DNA of 47,647 nucleotides from Paraphysomonas bandaiensis (Eukaryota; Chrysophyceae). This document shows, piece after piece, positions 1 to 10,311 of this stretch. Position 1 is the stretch's first letter. The number at the start of each line of letters is the position of its first letter. The notes beneath the pieces are model-generated. The model saw nothing but the letters and a program-made list of their open reading frames with translations. It did not search any database and was not told where the DNA came from. The position numbers and the translations under genes are program-made. Where the stretch lies: assembly GCA_965644295.1 (NCBI GenBank), contig CBFFRP010000460.1, forward strand, positions 1-47,647. Direction: 5' to 3'.

Positions 1-705
1 TAAACAGTAAAAATATGAAACTTAGTCTGATAACTGATTACGACTTTACACGGTGCTATGGATATATGTTGTACTGTATATATTGGGTTCCACTTTAGTG
101 AAAAAGAATAATCTCATTATTTTGATTAGTGATCATCTTACTGGTTACGGCTTAATCTTGCTTAGAACAGACAAAGTATTGTCAACTACAAGGTAATTGT
201 TAGAACTGGACTATACACTGAAGTTAACCTTGCTCTACACGTAATCCGTAGACCTACTTTCTTGAACTCAACAGACTTTTTTAGACACATCCTGCCTACT
301 GGAGGGTGATACAGTATACAAACTCCCAAGGGGACTTTCTCTTCGGTACAGTATACAGTAGTATGTACGTGTATATGGGTATGCATATTCCATTTTATAA
401 TATAAACGGTACATATATATACTATATATCTGCTAGTTTCCTGTATATGAGCAGATATTTCGGGCTCTTCAAGATGGTGTTCACAGCAGTGTATAGTCTG
501 GAGAGGAGATGAGCAGTCGCTGTCTCAGATACCTATCAACATATTCACATATTCAATATATGAACTTATCCAACACATGCATTCATCATACTCTTTTCTT
601 CAAAAGTAAATTCATCAGAAGATAGCACTGCTGTCCATCAGTGCTATATACTTATATATATAGCTGTTCTGCTGTAGATATCTCTTATATAATAGAAGTA
701 CTGTC
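1..705. other. AT-rich intergenic stretch with no gene seen
   Basis: Short frames on both strands overlap each other, have low-complexity tyrosine/isoleucine-rich translations and lack splice context. I see no gene, RNA gene or clear repeat here. Confidence 0.5.
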
Positions 706-711
706 TTGGAC

Positions 712-1036
712 ATGACCGGTATACAGCCAGTGGGTATATATGTATGTGTTGAAGAGGCAGGTTATCCTGGACCAAAGGTAACACACGAGATAGTCGGAAG
801 AACATATTATAATATATCTAGAGTGCTGTGTGAAATATTTTGTAAGCTTTGTACGTGTTTTACGCAAAAGAAACTGTGCGCTAAACCACAGGATATGAAA
901 CCTATAATAACGTTCACATATAATGAGCGCTCTCAAGTTGACTTAATTGACATGTAGGCTCTCCCGTATAATGAGCATCGGGTGGATTTTGAATTATCAA
1001 GACCACCTAACCAAATTGAATGCACTGAGGGCTCTG
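712..1036 (+). pseudogene. Decayed transposon integrase fragment (zinc-binding region plus start of catalytic core)
   Basis: The frame from about 712 to 957 reads like the H2C2 zinc-binding region of an rve-type integrase of the Ginger/KRBA2-like class: a GYPGPKVTHE segment, then YYNISRVLCE, a C-x2-C-like pair, and QVDLIDM-like residues (here SQVDLIDM) that normally begin the DDE core and carry its first Asp. The frame stops at TAG (955-957), where the family usually has Gln, so a CAG to TAG change is likely. After one extra G near 981-982 the reading resumes with WILNYQDHLTKLNALRAL, the next part of the core, ending at about 1036. The first zinc-binding His is replaced by Tyr. Seen: nonsense codon, frameshift and truncation at both sides. 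Inferred: a dead remnant of the family also present at 45005-46172. Confidence 0.75.
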
Positions 1037-1200
1037 ATATAAGATAGGTTTTATATCTTGAATTTTACGCACAGTTTCTTTTGTATATAACACACACACA
1101 GCTTACAAGAAAAAATTTCACATAGCACTATAGAATATTTTCTACCGACTGTCTCGTATGTTACCCTTCTCAAAACAATCTCTTATGCTGATCCATGTGT

Positions 1201-1412
1201 ATGTATGTATGTATGTATGTATGTATGTATGTATGTATGTATGTATGTATGTATGTATGTATGTATGTATGTATGTATGTATGTATGTATGTATGTATGT
1301 ATGTATGTATGTATGTATGTATGTATGTATGTATGTATGTATGTATGTATGTATGTATGTATGTATGTATGTATGTATGTATGTATGTATGTATGTATGT
1401 ATGTGTGTATGT
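1201..1412. repeat. (ATGT)n microsatellite upstream of the PLP/reductase fusion gene
   Basis: There are 51 uninterrupted ATGT units (1201-1404) and a short degenerate tail. The array ends 100 bp before the start codon at 1512. Cysteine/tyrosine/valine/methionine frames across it are repeat artefacts. Confidence 0.97.
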
Positions 1413-1511
1413 ATTATCTGGTATACAGGGGGGTTGATGTGTTGATATGGATTGTTGTTCATAGATATTCGTATATGTGTATGTGTGTATAGAGATGGTC
1501 TGAGGAGTATC

Positions 1512-4080
1512 ATGTCATCACCTTTCTCATTTCCCCCCACTTCCTTACCCCCATTCAACCACCTCTCCTCCACCGATGATGTATATCTGGACACAGCAGG
1601 GAGGTGCGTGTTGCCTGTATCTGTACAGCAGGAGGGGTATGCATCAGTCGCATGGAAGGTACAGATATATACATACATAGTACTTCATAACAACTTACTT
1701 ACACTCATATCTTCCATATCCACACAGGCAAATCCATGGAAACCTCTGCCTGGATACGATGATATGATCAGAGATGTGTTTTGTCGTCTTATAGAGGCGG
1801 AGTCTATGCACTGTATATCATTCGCTCCGTCCACTGCATTTGCTATGACTTTAGCCGCTAGAAATATATATCGTACGGGTGCATTAAGACCTGGACGGGT
1901 CGTGTTGTTAATGGAGAGTGAAATGGAGTCGAATGTTTATCCTTGGCAAGATATTTGTCGGTTGTCTGGAGCCAGACTCGTGATAGTTCCAACACCAATG
2001 TATCACTCGTCCTGGACAGAAGAAATTGTAGCCTATATCGAGAGGATAGGTCCCGATGCTATTGCAGTGATGGCCATATCTTGTGTTCATTGGTGTAGTG
2101 GAGAGCTGATTGATGTTGAATGTATGTATGGGAATGTTTTCCGTTGCTACTGTTCTTTTGTGCTCTGACCATTAGCATTCGAATAACTTGAGTTTACTCT
2201 AATAAATATTATTTTATATAGGCATATCTCGAAAACTACGGGAAAGAAACCCCAGGACGGAGCCTGCGTTGGCCTCTTATGTTTGCGTCGATGGCACCCA
2301 GTCAATCGGAGCTCAGCCGATCAATGTCCAGGCCGTCCAAGCCGATTTTGTAGCGTGTTCGGTACATAAGTGGCTCCTATCTCCCTATGGAATGAGTATA
2401 ATGTATCTTCACCCTAGGCATCACGACACATGGGAGGCACTGGATAAGCATGATAGGAACAGGGCCGGAAATGATGAGGCAGAGTGGGTGGAGGTCGGGT
2501 TCATGCAATTGCCAGTCGCGGATGGGAATGGAGATGATTGCTCAGTTGGAGAGGTGGGGTATCCTAATGTGTGCAAATATGGAGCCAAGCGCATTAACTC
2601 GGCAGGTCGTCCCAATCCCATCATCTTACCAATGGTATATGAAGGTTTGCGTCTGCTCATGGAATGGAAAGTTGAAAATATAAATGCATACCTGTCTCAA
2701 CTAATAGAGCACTTTGCGTTTAGAGTTACGTCATACAATTCTGCGAGCACATCATCAAATCACTTTAATCCAATTGCACTACGAATTTTATCGAAGCCAC
2801 GTCGTTCTGGACACATAATCGGTATTGAAATTCATCCGAACTGTAACTTATCCCCGGGGCTCATTTGTAAACGATTGAAGCAGCAAGGAGTCCATGTTTC
2901 TTGTCGGCAGAAATATATACGTGTTTCGCCATATGTTTATAACAGTACTGCTGAGATGGACAAGCTCTATAATACTTTGGAGCAAATATTGCTGAGTACT
3001 GGGGTCTCGTCTACACCTTACCCCTCCTGTATCCTTCCAGTTGTGCGACGGAAGAGAATACTGGTTGTTGGAGGGTCGGGGTGGCTGGGTCAACGCATCT
3101 GCAAGAATTTTTTGCACTCCACCATGGATGTCGAGTTGCATGTGACTTATACTTCTACTGAACCTGTTTTTATGCCGCACAAGAAACACTGTTATAAAGT
3201 AGATTTTTCGGATTCGAGTTCTGGCATTGAGGATGTAATAGAGAAAGTCGTTCCTGATGTGGTCATACACACTGCCGCCCAGTCATCACCTGCGCGTTGC
3301 GCTTCAGACCCGTCTACTGCCTACAAAATAAATTGTCCGGTTGAATTGGTTGTTGCCATTAAACAGTATTGCCCTAGTTCGCTTTTGTTGTTCATGTCTA
3401 CGGATCTTGTGTACAGCGGAGATGAAGCGTGCGTACCGTTTTTTCCTGGAATACCTGTTTCAACGCCGTCAACTGTATATGGGAAGACAAAAAGTAGTTT
3501 CGAAAATGAAGTATTGACTCTATCTCATGGACTAATTCTTCGTTTGAGCAATATGATTGGAGGGGGATACGTCTATACACCTCCTTGTAATGGTGGGTCT
3601 GTAAAGTTCCTGCAGTGGGTAAACACCTGCTGTTTGAAGAAGGACATGATTAGTTTGAAATCGGATGAATATCGATCTTTTGTTTTTGTGAATGATGTAG
3701 TGAAACTGATATCTAGTATCACTGAAGCGTATCTCAGTAATGACCTGTCTGAGAACCACATCTGTTGGCAGCAGAGGGTATATAACGTAGGAGGACCGCA
3801 AGGGCTTAGTAGACTTCAGTTCGCAGAAATTGTTGCACGTGCACAAGGATGTACATTAAAGGTTTGCAATACTAGCGACACATCGGATAATGACGACAGC
3901 AAAGGATGCAACAAGTGGATGGTGACGTCTGTACTTAGTGCCGAGATGCGCAATACAGGATCGCCATCTGAATTTCCTCCACAGAATGTCACCATGGACT
4001 CATCTCTAACGACGACACATTTTGGAGTAGAGTTTCAAAGCATAGAAGATGGAATAAAAGATGCGCTACGATCATTCTGA
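1512..4080 (+). CDS. Class V PLP enzyme (cysteine desulfurase/isopenicillin-N-epimerase-like) fused to a RmlD/MAT2B-like NAD(P) reductase
   Basis: Three exons, 1512-1658, 1728-2121 and 2222-4080, with GT-AG introns of 69 and 100 bp, give 799 residues. ATG 1512 is the first Met that leads directly into the conserved VYLDTAG region. Residues about 20-440 form a fold-type I class V aminotransferase-like domain. It has CVDGTQSIGAQPI and CSVHKWLLSPYG, in which Lys230 is the expected PLP lysine. A small C-terminal subdomain follows (IRVSPYVYN). Residues about 457-799 are an extended SDR of the dTDP-4-dehydrorhamnose reductase/MAT2B type: VVGGSGWLGQ (Rossmann glycines), HTAAQSSP, MSTDLVYSG and YGKTK near residue 600. 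The substrate of neither half can be read from sequence. Known: class V enzymes act on amino acids (desulfuration, epimerisation), and MAT2B-type SDRs bind NADP and may be catalytic or regulatory. Inferred: the covalent link suggests a shared pathway. The first intron is in frame, so an unspliced reading of exons 1-2 also stays open. Confidence 0.9.
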
Positions 4081-4858
4081 GTACATACCCGTAGATTTTT
4101 AAAAAAGAACTGGAAAGTATAGGGAAATATATTTTATTACTTCGAGTGGAATCAAGCTAGAAAATGTGGTTGTAGTTTTCATTTTGTCATGGCAAAATAT
4201 ACATGCCACTGATTTCGATTTCGTACAAAACTTGAGGTGTCGCTATTAGGAATCATGATAGTAAGAACGGTATTTTTTAATTTAAGATGTTATCTGGTGA
4301 AGTATTTTCGTCTTCTATTAACATATATACAGTATATTTCTGGTTAATGATGATAAAAACTAATAATGTAGTACACTGTATACTGCAAAATATAGAAGTA
4401 TTGTTGGGCCGGTGTAAATGACTCCATCAATATTATTGGTAAGACGCCGTCTAACAATGGTATTGCAATATATTGTTCCCCAGTGGTCGACAACTAACCC
4501 CATATTTGTGATTGTATAGATCGTAGCTCAAGTATTTAATATTTATGACTGGTAGTAAGCAGTAATGTCGGTAGAGTCTAATCACATAATCAGTAATACA
4601 TGTAGACCTTCATGAATATTCCCTTGCAAATAATATTCATGTAGATATATCAAAACACGATACTATGAAATTGTTGTGATAAATGCTGTGTATTGGCCAG
4701 AAGCCAGAATAATGACGATTACTTGGAGTAGAAATGCCAATAATATATTACCTTGGAAGATATACACTGTTACGATTGTCTAAGTTAGCTACAAGTTAAG
4801 CCATCAAAGAACGTCTGTAGCTGTATTTACATCAGTACTTTCCAAGACATACTGAACT
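4081..4858. other. Convergent 3-prime spacer with one stem-loop
   Basis: This lies between two genes that converge. No coding frame is convincing. A perfect inverted repeat with 10-bp arms (CATGAATATT/AATATTCATG) spans 4611-4641 with an 11-nt loop; its role is unknown. Confidence 0.5.
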
Positions 4859-5351
4859 TCAACCTTCCGCAGTCCAGGTGGTTCCTCTATCACTACTGAT
4901 GAAACTAATCTCCCGAACAATATCAAGAGCTGTATATATAATATATTAGTAAATAACACACATTCATGATGAAGGTACCTGTATCCTCTAGAGGTGTAAG
5001 AGTGAACTCTGCTCTAGTGGTTTGGTTACCTTTAATACTCTCAACACCACTACCAGATGCACACTGACTGAGCTCACGTCTAATAGATAAGAAATGTTCC
5101 TGTAACGGTTCATATGAGCACTTATTATATGATTATATTCAGATTATATATACCTCATCTGTTGCTAATTCACCTGCATATGCTTCCATATCCTCTGAGC
5201 TGATATCAGGTGGAACAAATGTAGAACAGAAATCTATAATAGCAGCTACACGTTCAACTGATCCAACTGGATGAGAGATAGCTGTGTCACAGAGATCTAC
5301 CCATCGTAATAACTGGGCACGTAAATTCTCGTTTTTAAGGGTAGCAGACAT
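4859..5351 (-). CDS. Small conserved-looking protein of unknown function
   Basis: Exons on the minus strand are 5351-5154, 5099-4979 and 4929-4859, separated by GT-AG introns of 54 and 49 bp, giving 129 residues. The protein begins MSATLKNENLRAQLLRWVDL, has an acidic middle (PPDISSEDMEAYAGELATDE), then a Gly/Ser patch, and ends ISSDRGTTWTAEG. I do not recognise the family; there is no signal peptide or membrane segment. The start lies 49 bp from the microsatellite, so its promoter must include or adjoin that array, shared with RNase T2 on the other side. Oddity: the last exon is also open in a second frame for about 40 codons with a plausible composition (VVIEEPPGLRKVEVQYVLES). That frame would need a different, very short second intron. 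I chose the 49-bp intron because it matches other introns here, but the C-terminus is uncertain. Confidence 0.65.
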
Positions 5352-5398
5352 AGTTCACAATAATGTAACCAGACCTAATAAACACCTCCAACACAACC

Positions 5399-5607
5399 AT
5401 GTATGTATGTATGTATGTATGTATGTATGTATGTATGTATGTATGTATGTATGTATGTATGTATGTATGTATGTATGTATGTATGTATGTATGTATGTAT
5501 GTATGTAGGTAGGTAGGTAGGTAGGTAGGTAGGTAGGTAGGTAGGTAGGTAGGTAGGTAGGTAGGTATGTAGGTAGGTAGGTATGTAGGTAGGTAGGTAG
5601 GTAGGTA
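5399..5607. repeat. Compound (ATGT)n-(AGGT)n microsatellite in a divergent promoter
   Basis: About 27 ATGT units run to 5506, then the unit switches abruptly to AGGT to about 5607, with three isolated reversions to ATGT. It lies between the divergent starts at 5351 (-) and 5709 (+). Confidence 0.97.
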
Positions 5608-5708
5608 TATGGGAGGTACAGGTACAGCATGTGTATATATATGACAATGTGTTGTGTTCATTATATTCGATATATCAGGGTGGAGGTGTCTCATATAGTA
5701 TACACACC

Positions 5709-6913
5709 ATGCTGTTATATTTATTTCTAAACTTATGCTTATCTCTACTAGTTACTCCCATATATAGTTCCCAGTGCAGCTCCTATCCGGACTATCAGTG
5801 TACTGGTACTGAATTCTATGATAAGACAACAGGATTCACTAACGATACAGGTACATACAGACAATACAGACATACACACACGTCTATATATATCTATAGC
5901 TGTATATACAGGTGCATACATGTATATACATCTCTCTCTCTCTATATATATATATATATACATATACTGTGCAACATATATATATATGTGTCTACCTATG
6001 TATACATACGTACATAGTTAATATAGTCATATGCACACAGGATATTCTACATCATCACCAGATACATGTTGCCAGATCTGTCTCCCTGGCACTCCGCCAA
6101 CAGTCTGTTTTGATTCCAATGATAAGGAGTGTGCCAGTAAGACTGGTAATGCGGACTATGACTATCTGCTGTTCGATCAAATATGGATCCCTCAGTTCTG
6201 TGCTAGTGTCGAGAATGGATTCGACCCCACACTCACTCATATGGACGGCATGCGGTGTATGAAGGACTCCACTAGTTCCACGAAGCTGTCCATTCACGGC
6301 TTGTGGCCTAACTACTGGAATGGATATCCCCAGTGTTGCAACTCGTCATCGGCGCCGTCGTTAGCACTAGTGCCGATTGAAGTCGAGAAGTGGGATATTT
6401 ATCCCTTATTGCAAGAAGAGTGGGCGGACCCATTATTGAACACTGAGTGTGCTACTTGCTACATGCTCAACCACGAGTTTCTTAAGCATGGCGGCTGCTA
6501 TTCTCCAGGTGTCTATTCAGCATGCGGGATGTATATATGTTTACTACATTGCAATTGAATCGATTATTGAATAGTCTAGTCCATATATTGTGTGTCACGT
6601 TTTTTGTACAGGAAACCCGTATAAATACTTCAATGACACACTGGCTATTTCAAGCCGGATTGCCGCGATGACTTCTCGTCTCAATTCGTTTGCGGGAACC
6701 ACCGTACCAACATCGACGGTTGCATCCCTATTTCCTGCGGCAGTAAATGTTCTTTGTGATCCCCACAGTGGCCTCAAGCAAGATGGTAATACAGGAGCAT
6801 TTCTGGAGTTGAGAACATGCTGGAGTGTGTCAGGAGAGCCAATTGACTGTCCACCGTCTTCGGCGGGAACTTTTACAGAACCATGCCCAACTAATACTAT
6901 GTTTCTGGAGTAA
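5709..6913 (+). CDS. Secreted ribonuclease T2 family endoribonuclease
   Basis: Exons 5709-5850, 6041-6508 and 6612-6913 join in matching phase 1 (introns 190 and 103 bp) to give 303 residues. The N-terminus MLLYLFLNLCLSLLVTPIYS is a signal peptide. Both T2 active-site blocks are present: LSIHGLWPNY (CAS I, catalytic His133) and HEFLKHGGC (CAS II, His192, Glu193, Lys196, His197); the usual Trp of CAS II is Phe. The many cysteines fit a disulfide-rich secreted or lysosomal enzyme. Known: T2 enzymes cleave single-stranded RNA via 2',3'-cyclic phosphate, usually at acid pH, in vacuoles or outside the cell. All catalytic residues are intact, so activity is expected. The first intron is rich in simple repeats (CT and AT runs near 5930-5990). 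The promoter adjoins the compound microsatellite. Confidence 0.95.
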
Positions 6914-7772
6914 CACCGTGAGTTGTCCTTGTATTGAGCATAGAATCTGTTTTGACGTCTTGATAATGCTGATATACTGTGCGATGGCTGCAGTATTTTG
7001 CCAGATCTGAAAAGTAACCATTGTACATAATTAGAGTGGTTTGTTCTTGGGAAATATTACTCAACCTAATTTAATTGGTTGAATTACCTAGTCACATTAA
7101 TTTTGGTGTAAATTCCTAGTCAAAGTAATAAATGATTCCAACTAGTCAATTTTTTGGCGTTAAACCTAGTCGTCCTTATATCCATGGATTTCACATAGTG
7201 ACCGTCAAGAAACTTGCTTACACCACATATCATATTAACGGCTTGCAGAGCAAAACAAATATTCTAATAATGCAATTAATTATTAATTCATGTACCTATA
7301 CATCTACTTACATAGTGTACGTACTATCTTATATAAAGATGAATCCTAATAGGAGGAAATTACTCCAATTGACCAGGTTCAACAGTAGATCCCCTTGTTC
7401 CTTCACACCAGCTGATATGTGTATGATCCAAGCTAAAGACATTTTTCAAGTCATACTTGCCTTTTTTTAAAGTAAATTCTTGTGAACTAGATACTAGATT
7501 AATACAACATGCTGCTTACTGATTAATACAACATCTTAGTACAGACATTGAATATTTAATTAGTGAAAACCAACAATTCCAGAATTAAAACCACAAAAGG
7601 ACAAGGCTAATATCCTTAACAAGATAGGAAATAGCACTACAGAACTGTCGATAATGCAATATACGTACCCAGAACAAATTAAAGTATACGAAAATGCTGA
7701 GCAAACTTATACACGATAGATTTCCACTTTAGATATAATGCGCGGTACTATACCTGCGCCTACTGCCACTCT
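6914..7772. other. Intergenic, convergent 3-prime region
   Basis: No gene is supported. The octamer-like string CCTAGTC/ACTAGTC recurs four times between 7088 and 7170, suggesting local tandem decay. The rest is plain AT-rich sequence. Confidence 0.45.
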
Positions 7773-8690
7773 TTACTGTTTGAGTTTACTTGAAGACTGC
7801 GCATTCTTTAGTGCCTCATTTACAGATGATGATGAGGTTTTCGATTTACTGGCACTCTCCTTAGACTTTGTACTTTTGTTCCACTTTTTGGTACTGTCAT
7901 TAGACTTCGAGCTCTTGTTAGACTTATTGGCACTTCCAGTAGACTTCGAGCTCGTGCCTGACTTACTGGCACTTCCAGTAGACTTCGTGTTCGTGCTTGA
8001 TTTACTGGCACTCCCAGTAGACTTTGTGCTCGTGCTTGATTTACTGGCACTTCCAGTAGACTTCGAGCTCGCGCCTGACTTACTGACACTTCCAGTAGAA
8101 TTTGTGCTCGTGCCTGATTTAGTGGCGCTCCCAGTAGACTTCGAGCTCGTGCCCGATTTACTGGCACTTCCAGTAGACTTCGAGCTCGTGCCTGACTTAC
8201 TGGCACTTCCAGTAGACTTTGTGCTCGTGCCTGACTTACTGGCGCTCCCAGTAGACTTCGAGCTCGTGCCCGATTTACTGGCACTTCCAGTAGACTTCGA
8301 GCTCGTGCTTGACTTACTGGCACTTCCAGTAGACTTCGAGCTCGTGCCCGATTTACTAGCGCTCCCAGTAGACTTCGAGCTGGTGCCCGATTTACTGGCG
8401 CTGGCGCTCCCAGTAGACTTCGAGCTCGTGCCTGACTTACTGGCACTCCCATTTGTCTTCGAGCTCTTGTTCGACTTCTTATTTTTTTTCTTTTTGTTTG
8501 TCACTTCTTTATCAATTTGATGTTTTGCCACATCTTCCTCTATTGCAGCAGCCAAATCTTTTGCATGTTTAATTGCATTATTGAAGTTTTGTACTCCATT
8601 CGAATTCGTATTCTTAATAGCCTCTGATGTAATCGATGTCCAGGCAAGAATAAACGATAACAATAAAACGATCAATGATGCTTTAATCAT
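7773..8690 (-). CDS. Secreted Ser/Lys-rich tandem-repeat protein
   Basis: A single exon of 305 residues. The N-terminus MIKASLIVLLLSFILAWTSI is a clear signal peptide, ending near TSEA. A short ordered-looking stretch follows (residues about 25-65, NNAIKHAKDLAAAIEEDVAK), then a lysine cluster (KKKKNKKS). About 13 copies of a 13-residue unit, SGTSSKSTGSASK, come next, and then two or three degenerate copies and an unrelated tail (NEALKNAQSSSKLKQ). The repeat is almost only Ser, Thr, Gly, Ala and Lys, strongly basic and presumably disordered and highly O-glycosylated or phosphorylated. I do not recognise a family. The composition is that of a cell-wall or extracellular-matrix protein; it also recalls lysine/serine-rich silaffin-type peptides, but that is only compositional. 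Synonymous variation between units shows the array is under coding constraint. Confidence 0.85.
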   Translation of the reverse strand: MIKASLIVLLLSFILAWTSITSEAIKNTNSNGVQNFNNAIKHAKDLAAAIEEDVAKHQIDKEVTNKKKKNKKSNKSSKTNGSASKSGTSSKSTGSASASKSGTSSKSTGSASKSGTSSKSTGSASKSSTSSKSTGSASKSGTSSKSTGSASKSGTSTKSTGSASKSGTSSKSTGSASKSGTSSKSTGSATKSGTSTNSTGSVSKSGASSKSTGSASKSSTSTKSTGSASKSSTNTKSTGSASKSGTSSKSTGSANKSNKSSKSNDSTKKWNKSTKSKESASKSKTSSSSVNEALKNAQSSSKLKQ

Positions 8691-10311
8691 AGTAATGAAG
8701 ATATCAATATAAGTAACTGGGAGATGATGAAGTGAAAGTCTTGTAATCTGAGATATCTACTGCTCTCTACTTGGAATTAGTTATAGCCAGAGCTCTGTGG
8801 TACATACACACACATGCACATGCATGCAGTATGCACAGTTGTGTCATATGTATGTATAGATGATGCAACGTAACATACAATGATGTAACTGTAACGTAAT
8901 ACAGTGTAACTGTACCGTATTCCCTGTATTCCAGAGGTATTTCATTGGTATTCTTTTTGATGAGAACCACATGCCACGTACAGGAATACAGTTGTTATAC
9001 GTCATGTATTCTAAGTACACAAGCAAGCAATATACAGCCATATATCGAGATATATCGAGAATGCGCTGTATACTGTACAGTAGATATACAGTATGTACAG
9101 TATGTAACACTGTGAAAATCTCAGAAACACAGGAATAAGTGGCTTTTTTGACTTTTATATTATAGGAATCGAAATACTGTGATTTTCCTATTTAAATACT
9201 CGGATTTTAGCAACCATCTATGAACTCAATCCTGATAAGTGTTTGAAATGAGGACATACAGTACATTCACTAATAGACTTAACAGCATAGCAGACTACTA
9301 AACATACACTTGAAATCTTTCTATTTCATTGTCAAATGTTTATTCCTTTGTATTCAATCAGATAACATTCTTAGAGAACGATTACTGTACTATTACTAGA
9401 TTACTAAGAGCAGCTACGTTAACTAGATGACTTATTGGAGTCATATATATTGACTTGCATTCAACATTCCATCTCGCACTCAACTCAATGTATAGAACTC
9501 CAATAGTTATAGACTATGATTGGTACTGTAGTCTTTCTCTATGAATGAGATATGCTCAGTCCCAAAGAAAATTGTCAATCTATTAACGGCTTAACAATAT
9601 TTGAGGTGTATACTATATTTGACTATATACACTTATTATACTTGTACTTCTAACTCGGAAGTTGCACAGCATGCAAACATTTCTAAACCTTACACCACAT
9701 TAGAACTCGAATGATTCTGGCATAGCATACACCACTCACTGTATTAGATAGACATGATCTTGAACGATGTGCTTTCATTTGCTTGATACTTTAACTTGAA
9801 TAGTCAACATCATCACAGAACTCTGCTGCGTTGTGTTGCCGCCGTATACACAATCCTCTACCCCAAAACAAAAAGTCGGGCGTGGCCATGCTTCTGTTGT
9901 GCTATATTAAATGTCCTCAGTATATTTGATTGTGCTGTTTACTAGGCCAATTTCTTTCATGATGGTACTCTAACAATGTAACTGTAGTGTCGTTGACTGA
10001 GAACATTTTTGGGGAATTACTTGATTGAGTTGTTGCAATGCTCCCTCTACGAGAAACCGCACCATGCGTGCGTGGAAGTATGTATCTATGTATGTCGACG
10101 ATCATTACAAGGTTACATTTTCGACTTTTAACTAAGACATAAAATTCATTAAATTTTATTAAATCAGCTTATTAAATCTGCTTGTTCAATACAACTACAG
10201 TATCAAAAAACGCTTAATAAATAGAATTTCAGATACATTTTCAAAATATCACCAGGTTTTGTGATCACAACGACTCAAAAGCACATATTATTCGCCCCTT
10301 TGATATACTCC
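8691..10311. other. Intergenic region; one weak small frame
   Basis: No confident gene. A 62-codon minus-strand frame at 9917-10105 (Ser-rich, includes ATTQSSNSPKMF) looks more protein-like than its surroundings and might be an unplaced exon or short gene, but no homology or splice partner was found. The rest is AT-rich. Confidence 0.4.

Noticed and set aside
5507-5607. Telomere-like G-rich repeat
   Set aside because: AGGT units form a graded extension of the ATGT microsatellite, not a telomeric repeat, and lie inside a gene pair.
7738-8520. Plus-strand frame of LPVDFELVPDLLA repeats
   Set aside because: Antisense shadow of the secreted Ser/Lys repeat gene, which has a signal peptide and a natural stop.
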